A DNA stretch of 64,000 nucleotides from Glaciimonas sp. (GTDB lineage: Bacteria; Pseudomonadota; Gammaproteobacteria; Burkholderiales; Burkholderiaceae_D), in NCBI GenBank assembly GCA_012927585.1, contig JABBOY010000035.1, forward strand, positions 62,001-126,000. The letters are read 5' to 3'. Under the pieces are notes generated by a model. That model had not been told where the DNA came from. It searched no databases and was given only the letters and a program-made list of their open reading frames with translations. The translations under genes and the position numbers were made by a program. Shown here one piece after another: positions 56,166 through 64,000 of this stretch; position 1 is the stretch's first letter; every line of letters begins with the position of its first letter.

Positions 56166-57944
56166 TTAGAAAGTGCGTGCTTTAGGCGCAAAGGATTCAA
56201 CCGTCAGCGGCTTGGTGATTACCGGCTTGTATTCGAGTCGATTACCTTCCGAGAACCACAGTGTGTGCTTCAACCAGTTCTCATCGTCCCGCTTCTCGTA
56301 TTCCCGATGTGCGTGTGCACCACGCGACTCCTTGCGTGCGACCGCAGATGTAATAGTTGCTTTCGCGGTCTCGATCAGGTTATCAAGTTCCAGCGCTTCG
56401 ACGCGTGCTGTGTTGAATACCTTGGACTTATCCTTGAACGACACATGCTTGCGACGCTCATCGAGTTCCATGATTTTCTTGTAACCGTTTTGCAGCAACT
56501 CGTCGGTACGGAATACGCCGCAGTATTGTTGCATCGTGGTCCGAATATCATTTGCGACATTCTGAACCCGCTCTGTACCGGTACTGGTTTCGAGCCTATT
56601 CAATCGCGACAGCGCGGAATCCGCAGCATCAGCCGGCAACGGCTTGTGCTGCTTATCCTTCAAATTGCTTTGCACCAGGTGATTGCCTGCGGCGCGACCG
56701 AATACGACTATGTCGAGCAAAGAATTGGTGCCAAGCCGGTTGGCGCCATGCACCGATACGCAGGCGCACTCACCAATCGCGTACATGCCGTTAACAACCG
56801 CATTCGGATTGCCGCCTTTGGGTGCAACCACCTGGCCATGGATATTCACCGGAATTCCGCCCATCTGATAATGCGCGGTAGGCACTACCGGAATCGGCTC
56901 TTTGGTTGCATCTACGTTGGCGAATTTACGACCAATTTCAAGTATGGAGGGCAGCCGTTTAATGATGGTATCAGCGCCGATGTGACGCAAATCCAGATTA
57001 ATATAATCCTTGTTCGGACCACAGCCACGGCCTTCCTTGATCTCTTGATCCATCGAACGCGAAACGAAATCACGTGGCGCCAGATCTTTATACTGCGGGG
57101 CGTAACGCTCCATGAAGCGTTCGCCCTCACTATTGACCAGAATACCACCCTCTCCACGCACGCCTTCGGTAATCAACACGCCGGCACCGGCAACACCGGT
57201 TGGATGAAATTGCCAGAATTCCAAATCCTCCAGAGGTAAACCGGCACGTGCCGTCATCCCGAGGCCATCCCCAGTATTGATATAAGCATTGGTTGACGAG
57301 GCCCAGATGCGGCCGGCGCCACCCGTTGCAAAAACCGTTGTCTTGGCTTCCAGCAGCATTACATCACCGGTTTCCATTTCCAATGCTACGACACCCAGTA
57401 CATCACCGTCGGCATCGCGGATCAAATCGATCGCCATCCACTCAACGAAAAAATGCGTCTTGGCGCGCACATTGCGCTGGTACAACGTATGCAATAGAGC
57501 ATGGCCGGTACGATCCGCAGCGGCACATGCGCGCTGCACCGCTTTTTCACCAAAATTAGCCGTATGGCCACCAAACGGACGCTGATAGATTGTGCCATCA
57601 GGGTTACGGTCAAAAGGCATGCCGAAGTGCTCAAGCTCATAAACAACTTTTGGCGCTTCGCGGCACATGAACTCGATAGCATCCTGATCGCCCAGGTAAT
57701 CACCACCTTTGACTGTGTCAAACATGTGCCAGTACCAACTGTCCTCGGCCATGTTGCCCAGCGATGCACCGATGCCACCTTGTGCAGCAACCGTGTGCGA
57801 ACGGGTAGGAAACACTTTGGATAATACTGCCACGTTCAGACCAGCCTCAGCCATTTGTAGCGAAGCACGCATGCCAGAACCACCGGCGCCAACTATGATC
57901 GCATCAAAGCGACGAACAGGAATTGCGGATTTAATTGCTGCCAC
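56166..57944 (-). CDS. sdhA: SdhA, succinate dehydrogenase flavoprotein subunit
   Basis: A 592-residue flavoprotein that oxidises succinate to fumarate. The FAD-binding start [15 protein letters not shown], the covalent-FAD His in [10 protein letters not shown], and the HPTGVAGAG and [20 protein letters not shown] blocks (the latter about residues 350-370) are present. The start is taken at a GTG (57942-57944) with GGAGAG upstream, which gives the usual (M)[14 protein letters not shown]; longer in-frame starts run into sdhD. It lies 2 bases after the sdhD stop. Confidence 0.97.
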   Translation of the reverse strand: MAAIKSAIPVRRFDAIIVGAGGSGMRASLQMAEAGLNVAVLSKVFPTRSHTVAAQGGIGASLGNMAEDSWYWHMFDTVKGGDYLGDQDAIEFMCREAPKVVYELEHFGMPFDRNPDGTIYQRPFGGHTANFGEKAVQRACAAADRTGHALLHTLYQRNVRAKTHFFVEWMAIDLIRDADGDVLGVVALEMETGDVMLLEAKTTVFATGGAGRIWASSTNAYINTGDGLGMTARAGLPLEDLEFWQFHPTGVAGAGVLITEGVRGEGGILVNSEGERFMERYAPQYKDLAPRDFVSRSMDQEIKEGRGCGPNKDYINLDLRHIGADTIIKRLPSILEIGRKFANVDATKEPIPVVPTAHYQMGGIPVNIHGQVVAPKGGNPNAVVNGMYAIGECACVSVHGANRLGTNSLLDIVVFGRAAGNHLVQSNLKDKQHKPLPADAADSALSRLNRLETSTGTERVQNVANDIRTTMQQYCGVFRTDELLQNGYKKIMELDERRKHVSFKDKSKVFNTARVEALELDNLIETAKATITSAVARKESRGAHAHREYEKRDDENWLKHTLWFSEGNRLEYKPVITKPLTVESFAPKARTF

Positions 57945-57946
57945 GA

Positions 57947-58312
57947 TTACACTCTCCAGAGAATCTGTGCCGACCAACCGGCACAACCAATCAGCCACAG
58001 GAGTGTGGCAACTTGTAATGCAATCCGAACCGAAACCGGTTTAACGTAATCCATCCAGATGTTACGAACACCAACCCAAGCGTGATAAAAAAGCGCGAAG
58101 AAGGTCACAAAAGTAGCAATCTTGAACCATTGATTTGCAAACAGACCAGCCCAAGTTTCATAGCTAAAACTGCTAGTCGCCAAAAAACTCACTAACAACA
58201 AGACGGTATAAATCGCCATCACAATTGCAGTTACGCGCTGCACCAACCAGTCTTTCCAGCCGTAATGCGCTCCAACAACCAAACGCCTCGGCCCAATATT
58301 ATTTTTTGCCAT
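57947..58312 (-). CDS. sdhD: SdhD, membrane anchor subunit
   Basis: A 121-residue membrane protein with three helices (about residues 24-45, 62-82 and 97-115). It anchors the complex and helps form the quinone site. [21 protein letters not shown] and the [16 protein letters not shown] segment, with the candidate heme-ligand His, are typical. It starts directly after sdhC. Confidence 0.95.
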   Translation of the reverse strand: MAKNNIGPRRLVVGAHYGWKDWLVQRVTAIVMAIYTVLLLVSFLATSSFSYETWAGLFANQWFKIATFVTFFALFYHAWVGVRNIWMDYVKPVSVRIALQVATLLWLIGCAGWSAQILWRV

Positions 58313-58735
58313 TTAAAACACTCCAAATAGTTTCAATGCAACCAGCGCAGCCAAAAACAGGCTAACCACCAAAACACCCACAGCAGACTTGCGCGCCGAA
58401 TCCTTGTCCAAGCCCACGTGAGTATCCATTACGAGGTGACGAATACCGGCACAAAAATGATGCAAGTAAGACCAAGACAGGGCAAGAATGATCAACTTCA
58501 CAAACCAACCGGAAGCAAATCCTTTAAGGTAATCAAAAGAAATTTCGGAAGTGAGGCTGCTATCTAGTAAATATAAAATAAAAGGGAGCAGCAAAAAAAT
58601 CAAGGCGCCGCTGATACGGTGCAAAACAGACACTAATGCTGCCAAGGGCATGCGGTACCGCGCGATGTCTGTCAAATGAATATTCCGGAACTCCGGACGC
58701 TCCTTTTTTACAACCCCATTTATGGCTTCTGACAT
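58313..58735 (-). CDS. sdhC: SdhC, cytochrome b556 subunit
   Basis: A 140-residue membrane protein with three helices (about residues 30-55, 75-95 and 115-138). RPEFRNIHLTDIARYRMPLAALVSVLHRISG (here residues 12-42, in parts) and LHHFCAGIRHLVMD with the heme-ligand His are typical. It is the first gene of sdhCDAB. The ATG at 58735 has GAGAGAG upstream. The 150 bases before it, downstream of the gntR gene, should contain the sdh promoter, which I cannot fix. Confidence 0.95.
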   Translation of the reverse strand: MSEAINGVVKKERPEFRNIHLTDIARYRMPLAALVSVLHRISGALIFLLLPFILYLLDSSLTSEISFDYLKGFASGWFVKLIILALSWSYLHHFCAGIRHLVMDTHVGLDKDSARKSAVGVLVVSLFLAALVALKLFGVF

Positions 58736-58903
58736 AAGGTGCTCTCTCTTCATTTAACTAAAATAATATTGCTATTTTCGCCTATTTTTCACAGCGCCCA
58801 AATTAAAACTGTGCACTACGAGCGAAACAGCGAACCCATTCATCAGGCACAATGAAATCCAATCCTGGAGCGCACTTACACCTGGCTTGGCATTAAGCCA
58901 AGA

Positions 58904-59713
58904 CTAACTCAAGTCATTTTGATAATAATGCTGGCTGGTTGAATACAGAGCGCGTCGCACTTCAACCGGCTTATCACCATACGTAAAAGAAACGCGCTCG
59001 ACGCTTAACAAAGGGGCATTGATGGTAATTTCTAGTAACTCAGCCACATCTTTAACAGCAGGAACGGCACGGATTTTCTCTGTTGCACGTATCATTCTGG
59101 TGCCAAATTCAGTTTCAAAGAGCCCATACATCGGCCCTTTATATTCAATTAAGCGCTCTGCTGTCAGACCCTTGAAAATCAAACCGGGCAGCCAGAGTTC
59201 TTCGATGATGGTTGGAATTTGATCGAAAGATTGGATACGCTTGATGAATACGACGGAATCTCCAGACTTCATATCCAGCAGACGTGCCACTTCAGCCGGC
59301 GCCCGCAATCTTTTGATCTCAATAATTTTATTGTCTGCCGGACGCGGCGCTCCTACATCCGGCATCAACCTCAAAAAACGATACTGAGCCCGAGCTTCGT
59401 GGTGCGACGAAACGAAGGTACCCTTACCCTGACGACGCATTACCAGGTTTTCAGCTGCCAGTTCATCAATCGCCTTGCGCACGGTGCCCTGACTCACCTT
59501 GAAACGGTTGGCAAGCTCCATTTCGCTCGGAATCAATTCCCCAGGCTTCCACTCACCGCTCTGCAGGCTTTGGGTGATAAGAGACTTTATTTGCTGATAG
59601 AGGGGACTGAACGTCGGTGGGGTGCCGGGAAAAGTAGTTCCTATCCCTACATTAGGGATAGCATTGACACTCAAATTAGATAAGACAGGATTCATAGCTT
59701 CTGATTTCACCAT
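58904..59713 (-). CDS. GntR-family regulator of the TCA cluster
   Basis: A 269-residue GntR/HutC-type regulator. The N-terminal winged helix (about 40-105; PSEMELANRFKVSQGTVRKAIDEL) is followed by a C-terminal UTRA ligand domain (about 125-265). The ATG at 59713 has AAGG six bases upstream; an ATG at 59695 is also possible. It lies divergent to mdh and just upstream of sdhCDAB, as in many Burkholderiales, so it probably controls TCA genes. The effector may be a TCA intermediate, which is inference. Confidence 0.9.
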   Translation of the reverse strand: MVKSEAMNPVLSNLSVNAIPNVGIGTTFPGTPPTFSPLYQQIKSLITQSLQSGEWKPGELIPSEMELANRFKVSQGTVRKAIDELAAENLVMRRQGKGTFVSSHHEARAQYRFLRLMPDVGAPRPADNKIIEIKRLRAPAEVARLLDMKSGDSVVFIKRIQSFDQIPTIIEELWLPGLIFKGLTAERLIEYKGPMYGLFETEFGTRMIRATEKIRAVPAVKDVAELLEITINAPLLSVERVSFTYGDKPVEVRRALYSTSQHYYQNDLS

Positions 59714-59737
59714 AAATTGCCTTGTGCCGTCCAGTAA

Positions 59738-59779
59738 AATAAATATAGTATGTCTTATATAAGACATACTATATTTATT
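59738..59779. promoter_or_regulatory. Perfect 42-bp palindrome, likely GntR operator
   Basis: Every base of the left half (59738-59758) pairs with the right half (59759-59779). The centre is TGTCTTATATAAGACA and the outer parts are A+T-rich. It lies 25 bases before the gntR start and 227 before mdh. GntR dimers bind palindromes of this kind, so autoregulation and control of mdh are plausible. Confidence 0.75.
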
Positions 59780-60005
59780 GACACACAAGAACTGCACCCC
59801 TAAACTTCTCGCTGAATCATTCTTTATCTGATACATGCCAGAGCCACAATACTGATTATGATACGCCTGAATACAAAAAATCCAAGTTGCCGCGCATCTT
59901 CACCGGCAGACTTGAATGCTTTTCGGCGTTATTATCAATAGAGTCATCTAACATGAATCACCCTTTTTTATATAATTTATTTCTTTCCCTTACTGGAGAT
60001 TCAAC

Positions 60006-60995
60006 ATGGCTAAAGCCCCTATGCGTGTTGCCGTAACAGGCGCCGCCGGCCAAATCGGTTATTCCCTGCTATTTCGCATTGCCAATGGCGACATGCTGGG
60101 AAAAGATCAACCGATTATTTTGCAATTGCTTGAAATTCCTGACGAAAAAGCGCAAAAAGCACTTAAAGGCGTCATGATGGAAATCGACGACTGTGCATTT
60201 CCGTTGCTCGCTGGCATGACTGCACATGCAGATCCAATGACAGCATTCAAGGATGTTGACGTTGCATTGCTGGTGGGCGCGCGTCCCCGTGGCCCCGGCA
60301 TGGAACGCAAGGACTTGCTGGAAGCCAATGCGCAAATTTTCACGGTGCAAGGCAAGGCACTCGATGCGGTTGCGTCCCGCACTGTAAAAGTACTGGTAGT
60401 CGGCAATCCGGCCAACACCAACGCCTACATCGCGATGAAATCCGCTCCTGGTTTGCCAGCGAAAAACTTCACTGCCATGTTGCGCCTGGATCACAACCGT
60501 GCATTGTCGCAAATCGCAGCAAAAACCGACAAGTCGGTAACTGCGATTGAAAAACTGTTTGTATGGGGCAATCATTCCCCAACCATGTATGCAGATTATC
60601 GTTACGCGACCATCGATGGTCAGTCGGTCAAAGACATGATTAACGACCAAGCCTGGAACAAGGATGTATTCCTGCCTACCGTTGGCAAACGTGGCGCCGC
60701 CATTATCGAAGCGCGCGGATTGTCGTCGGCTGCATCGGCCGCCAATGCAGCGATCGATCACGTGCATGACTGGGTTCTGGGCACTAAGGGCAAATGGACC
60801 ACGATGGGCATCCCTTCTGACGGCTCTTACGAAATTCCGGAAGGCACGATATTCGGTTTTCCGGTCACTACCGAAAATGGCGAATACAAGATCGTCCAGG
60901 GTCTGGAAGTTGATGCATTCTCACGCGAACGCATCAACATAACACTCAATGAATTGCTCGAAGAGCGCGACGGTGTAAAACACCTGGTAGGCTAA
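60006..60995 (+). CDS. mdh: Malate dehydrogenase
   Basis: A 329-residue NAD-dependent malate dehydrogenase. The N-terminal [19 protein letters not shown], the substrate-binding [30 protein letters not shown] and the catalytic His in [13 protein letters not shown] are intact. It matches the roughly 330-residue clade typical of betaproteobacteria. TACTGGAG precedes the ATG. It oxidises malate to oxaloacetate, feeding citrate synthase, and is followed by a strong hairpin. Confidence 0.98.
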   Translation: MAKAPMRVAVTGAAGQIGYSLLFRIANGDMLGKDQPIILQLLEIPDEKAQKALKGVMMEIDDCAFPLLAGMTAHADPMTAFKDVDVALLVGARPRGPGMERKDLLEANAQIFTVQGKALDAVASRTVKVLVVGNPANTNAYIAMKSAPGLPAKNFTAMLRLDHNRALSQIAAKTDKSVTAIEKLFVWGNHSPTMYADYRYATIDGQSVKDMINDQAWNKDVFLPTVGKRGAAIIEARGLSSAASAANAAIDHVHDWVLGTKGKWTTMGIPSDGSYEIPEGTIFGFPVTTENGEYKIVQGLEVDAFSRERINITLNELLEERDGVKHLVG

Positions 60996-61010
60996 AACCT
61001 TCCATCGGAT

Positions 61011-61050
61011 GGGCAAGTGATATGACGGTTCGCAGCCGAATCACTTGCCC
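61011..61050 (+). terminator. Hairpin after mdh
   Basis: Perfect 11-base arms, GGGCAAGTGAT and ATCACTTGCCC, with an 18-base loop lie 15 bases after the mdh stop. No long T-run follows, so it may stop transcription only partly, or mainly protect the mRNA end. Confidence 0.6.
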
Positions 61051-61082
61051 GACATTCATCATAATATTTGGATATATAGGGC

Positions 61083-62096
61083 ATGCATCCCGCTGAAGCC
61101 TTATTTCAAGGAATGCATCAACCGGTTTCACTACCGGTTTGCGACCACTATGCCGGCTCCGAAAAGCTAATGCGCAAGTCGGTCGCGCTACAGCAACAAC
61201 TTGGCCCGGTTTTTGACATCACGCTCGATGCAGAAGACGGCGCCGCAACCGGCAACGAAGCATCCCACGCGCAACTGATCGCATCGATCATCAATAGCGA
61301 AGATAATCGTTTCGACAGAATTGGCGCCCGCATTCACGACCGCCGCCACGCATTCTTCGAGCAGGACATCGCCCTCCTCTGCCAAAACGCGGCCAAACGA
61401 CTGGCCTATCTGGTGGTACCTAAAATTAATGACATAGCAGACGCCAGACATGTCATCGAACGCATCAATCAACATGCCCAGCAAGCCGGCCGCGACGCGC
61501 TGCCAATACATTTGCTAATTGAAACTCACGGCGCTCTGGCCGATGTTCATGCAATTGCGGCGCTGCCGCAGGTAGAGTGCCTGTCGTTCGGCATCATGGA
61601 TTTCGTCTCGGAGCATCACGGCGCCATCCCCGGTAATGCCATGCGCTCACCTGCCCAGTTCACACATGGATTGGTGGTGCGCGCCAAACTCGAGATTGCC
61701 GCTGCCTGCCATGCTCACGGCAAGGTGCCGTCGCACAATGTCACTACAGAAATCAAGGATATGGCGATAGTCGCCAATGATGCCTACCGGGCTGCGACGG
61801 AATTCAGTTATAGCCGCATGTGGAGCATCCATCCAAACCAGATCAAACCTATTTTGCATGCGATGTCGCCGCGAAATGGCGAGATCAATCAGGCCGCACT
61901 CATTATTTCCGAGGCCAGGAACGCCCAATGGGGACCGATACAGCATAATGGCGTCTTACACGATAGAGCAAGCTACCGCTATTACTGGATGATTTTGAAA
62001 CGCGCAAAATTAAGTGGCATGGCAATACCGGATTGGGTTAATACTCTGCTGCAATATGAATGCACCACCACCCCGAAAACACTGTTGTGTAAATAA
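61083..62096 (+). CDS. CitE-like HpcH/HpaI aldolase family protein
   Basis: A 337-residue TIM-barrel protein of the citrate lyase beta / malyl-CoA lyase superfamily. The substrate-binding FDITLDAEDGAATGNE, IETHGALADVHAI, LSFGIMDFVSEHHGA and the WSIHPNQI block near the C-terminus are typical. The metal-binding Glu/Asp residues are visible. No citrate lyase alpha or gamma subunit is encoded nearby, so it is probably a stand-alone lyase or thioesterase. AGGG precedes the ATG. It follows mdh in the same direction. Confidence 0.9.
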   Translation: MHPAEALFQGMHQPVSLPVCDHYAGSEKLMRKSVALQQQLGPVFDITLDAEDGAATGNEASHAQLIASIINSEDNRFDRIGARIHDRRHAFFEQDIALLCQNAAKRLAYLVVPKINDIADARHVIERINQHAQQAGRDALPIHLLIETHGALADVHAIAALPQVECLSFGIMDFVSEHHGAIPGNAMRSPAQFTHGLVVRAKLEIAAACHAHGKVPSHNVTTEIKDMAIVANDAYRAATEFSYSRMWSIHPNQIKPILHAMSPRNGEINQAALIISEARNAQWGPIQHNGVLHDRASYRYYWMILKRAKLSGMAIPDWVNTLLQYECTTTPKTLLCK

Positions 62097-62120
62097 CCGC
62101 CAACAAAGGAGACACACCCC

Positions 62121-62594
62121 ATGAAAATTACATATTCCAAAATTTTTTTAACGATAGCTTGTATAGCATTGGTTGCGCCGCAAGCGCTGGCTGCCACGAC
62201 TGCACCTGCGAAATCAAGCAAAGCCAGCGTGAAACACGGCAAAGCAAAAAAACCCCTTGTAATCACTAATGCAGCAATAGACGAAGATGATCTGGAACTG
62301 GATACCAAAAACGCGCTTTCAACTGAATACAATTGCGAGCTCGGCAATAAACTGACGATGTACCAGAATGCCGACGATGATAAACATATTGGTCTGGCCT
62401 GGAAAAAACGCATACATCGTCTCCAGCGCATAGAGACAACTACCGGCGCGAACCGTTTTGAAAACCGCAAATATGGCTTGCTCTGGATTGGCATACCGGC
62501 AAAAAGCATCTTGCTGGATACCAAGAAAGGTCAGCAACTCGCCAATGAGTGCAAGAATGCGGCCCAAATGACTGCAGAACTAACAGTGCAGTAA
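62121..62594 (+). CDS. Exported protein with MliC-like lysozyme-inhibitor fold
   Basis: A 157-residue protein with a signal peptide (residues 1-24, cleavage near ALA before ATTA) and a Lys/Ala-rich linker. The C-terminal part (about 65-157) begins YNCELGNKLTMYQN and ends with NEC. The pattern YxCxxGxxL, GANRFENRKYGLLWIGIPAK and a closing Cys matches the MliC/PliC family of C-type lysozyme inhibitors. The assignment is by motif and could be a structural relative. AAAGGAGA precedes the ATG. Confidence 0.72.
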   Translation: MKITYSKIFLTIACIALVAPQALAATTAPAKSSKASVKHGKAKKPLVITNAAIDEDDLELDTKNALSTEYNCELGNKLTMYQNADDDKHIGLAWKKRIHRLQRIETTTGANRFENRKYGLLWIGIPAKSILLDTKKGQQLANECKNAAQMTAELTVQ

Positions 62595-62754
62595 GTCTGG
62601 CTTCCTCAGTTGACCATGTGCTTTTATTTTCCATATCGACATAAAGAATCCAGTTCCGCCTACAGCAAACGCAGTTTTCACGAACGTAATTGCATGAATC
62701 CAGCGCTAATCCACTACAATACGTGCCTCCCGTTTCACTACATCGAAATTTCAC

Positions 62755-63975
62755 ATGCGTCGTCCGTCAAAAAGCTCCCCTCCCAAACTATCTACAGACA
62801 GCCAGCGCTTGATTGGCTTCAGCCATGCCATCGCGCAAGCCGCTAGCCGCCTGGAAGAACGCGCCTGGGAGCGCGGCTTGGACATATTGTCCCAAAAATT
62901 GTTGAAGAGTAACCATCAGGACACCATCGACGCCGCGCTCAACAATGTTTTCAAGGCCGATCTGGATGCCTACGACTCGCTGGTCGAAGCCATCGAGGCA
63001 ACCAGTGAATCCTGTGTGATAGAACAGGACGGCGTCCAGTTTGATGCGCTGCTGATTGCTGCACCCATTCTGGCATGGACCCGCTTTGCTATCCCGTCAG
63101 GGCCGATCGCGGAAGACATACGCCAAACTCTGTCGGCACAACTAAGCACACATCTACTCGCCGATGGCGCGCATTTGGTCGTTGCGCCAGCGCTGTTCTC
63201 AATTGACCAACTGCCCCACACCCACGCCGAAACCTTCGCGCTCACGCGCCGCATGGCACAAGCTGCACTGAAAAACAATGTCGTTCAATTCCCCGCCAAA
63301 GCGGCGGAAACAGTGCCTTTCCTGGCCGATATCCGCTACTTGCTGGCAACCGTTGTGGTACCGGTAGGGACACCGCTGTTTCGCTGGCAAATGTCGCAAA
63401 GCCAGCCCAATGTCATCGCCGATCAGCAGCAGGTACTGGCGCAATGGCAAGAGCAGGCCGCGCCCAGCATTGCCGGTCTGTTACCGGGTTGCGGCCTTGA
63501 ATTACTGCTGCCGGAAGCGTATTACATCGCCTGCCGTGAAGCCGACAAGCAAATCCGCCCGGCAGCGATTCGTGCCGCCCAGCATTACCTGACCCATACA
63601 CTCAATGTGGCAGCGCCTGATCTGCGCGCCATCATCGGTGGTTTCGGCGACGACAACGACACTCAACTCAGCGAATACCGAATCGGTTTTGCCATTGGCA
63701 CACAGCCGGAAATCGTCTACGGCATCATATGGCCACTCTACGGCGAGGAAGACGACAGCGACCTGTCGATCCAAGATGAGCATAAAAGACCGATCGAAAT
63801 CATCACAGATTTACTGCAAGAAGAAGGCATCACCAACATCAAACGCCACAACACGCGTTTTTCGATGGAATTTTGCGACGATTGCGGGGCCCCCCTCTTC
63901 GCCGATGACGAAGGCGAGTTAGTGCATCCAGAAATGCCGGAAGATACTCCACAGGGGAGCGAACATTTTCACTGA
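62755..63975 (+). CDS. DUF2863-family protein
   Basis: A 406-residue soluble protein. DUF2863 proteins are common in Burkholderiales and have no known function. The sequence has an Arg/Lys-rich start (residues 1-12), a long helical middle part and an acidic C-terminal region with CDDCGAPLFADDEGE near residue 378, a possible zinc site. Codon use is like its neighbours. No weak or second start was needed; the ATG at 62755 fits the family. Confidence 0.85.
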   Translation: MRRPSKSSPPKLSTDSQRLIGFSHAIAQAASRLEERAWERGLDILSQKLLKSNHQDTIDAALNNVFKADLDAYDSLVEAIEATSESCVIEQDGVQFDALLIAAPILAWTRFAIPSGPIAEDIRQTLSAQLSTHLLADGAHLVVAPALFSIDQLPHTHAETFALTRRMAQAALKNNVVQFPAKAAETVPFLADIRYLLATVVVPVGTPLFRWQMSQSQPNVIADQQQVLAQWQEQAAPSIAGLLPGCGLELLLPEAYYIACREADKQIRPAAIRAAQHYLTHTLNVAAPDLRAIIGGFGDDNDTQLSEYRIGFAIGTQPEIVYGIIWPLYGEEDDSDLSIQDEHKRPIEIITDLLQEEGITNIKRHNTRFSMEFCDDCGAPLFADDEGELVHPEMPEDTPQGSEHFH

Positions 63976-64000
63976 ACAGTGAATCCAAAACTACATAAAT

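Noticed and set aside
56064-57239. Long plus-strand open frame (391 codons) opposite sdhA
   Set aside because: It is the mirror of strong sdhA coding sequence and has no family motifs.
62610-62846. Small open frame between the MliC-like gene and the DUF2863 gene
   Set aside because: No ribosome site or homology; it overlaps the well-supported DUF2863 start.
1-64000. tRNA, rRNA or CRISPR arrays
   Set aside because: No cloverleaf-like or evenly spaced repeat-spacer pattern was seen in the intergenic stretches; a tRNAscan or CRISPR search was not possible.

Overview
The window is bacterial chromosome of a betaproteobacterium, most likely a Burkholderiales member near Oxalobacteraceae (Herminiimonas-like). 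This is inferred from gene order and protein character, not from a database search. The clearest markers are two syntenic blocks: mdh / gntR-sdhCDAB-sdhE-gltA-odhA-odhB-lpd-zapE, and surE-pcm-nlpD-rpoS-rlmD. Base composition looks moderate and coding density is high. I saw no rRNA, tRNA or CRISPR array.

Layout. 1-2.5 kb: the start of an EamA-type permease and the division-site genes minCDE. 2.7-3.1 kb: an A+T-rich repeat and a decayed ABC-ATPase. 3.1-8.1 kb: a minus-strand terminal-oxidase cluster of unusual cbb3 type. It has a CcoS-CcoN fusion, CcoO, a monoheme CcoP-like cytochrome, a SCO copper chaperone and two further membrane proteins; an FNR-type box lies upstream. 8.5-15.8 kb: a MarR regulator, then a complete SUF iron-sulfur operon (Rrf2 regulator, sufBCDSUT, Rieske-type ferredoxin). 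16-18.4 kb: an FmdE-like protein, a soluble chemoreceptor and a small metal-domain protein.

18,562-23,261 is a complete 4,700-bp transposon of the IS1595 family. It has 27-bp inverted ends (24 matches by eye) and is flanked by an exact 8-bp duplication, TGGAAATA. It carries a type II restriction-modification pair (HindVP-like endonuclease and C5-cytosine methyltransferase), a small regulator, the transposase and a further passenger gene. This is the most interesting object in the window.

23.4-29.7 kb: a BON lipoprotein, an AI-2E-type permease, a ThDP enzyme with its LysR neighbour, and rlmD. 29.8-33.4 kb: rpoS-nlpD-pcm-surE on the minus strand. 33.5-45.8 kb: a quinone oxidoreductase, c-di-GMP proteins (YcgR-like PilZ, HD-GYP), a PAS chemoreceptor, a frameshifted BTAD/AAA regulator, a DinG/YoaA helicase, a PP2C phosphatase and small proteins. 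46-62 kb: zapE and the TCA genes, with a GntR regulator and mdh divergent around a perfect 42-bp palindrome. 62-64 kb: an MliC-like exported protein and a DUF2863 protein.

A second theme is a family of at least seven diverged A+T-rich intergenic repeats of about 60-100 bp (2.7, 15.8, 27.2, 34.6, 37.1, 41.6 and 47.2 kb). They share an ATGCGGTAAT-like core and an ATACTCC end, and four of them sit between converging genes. I do not recognise this family.
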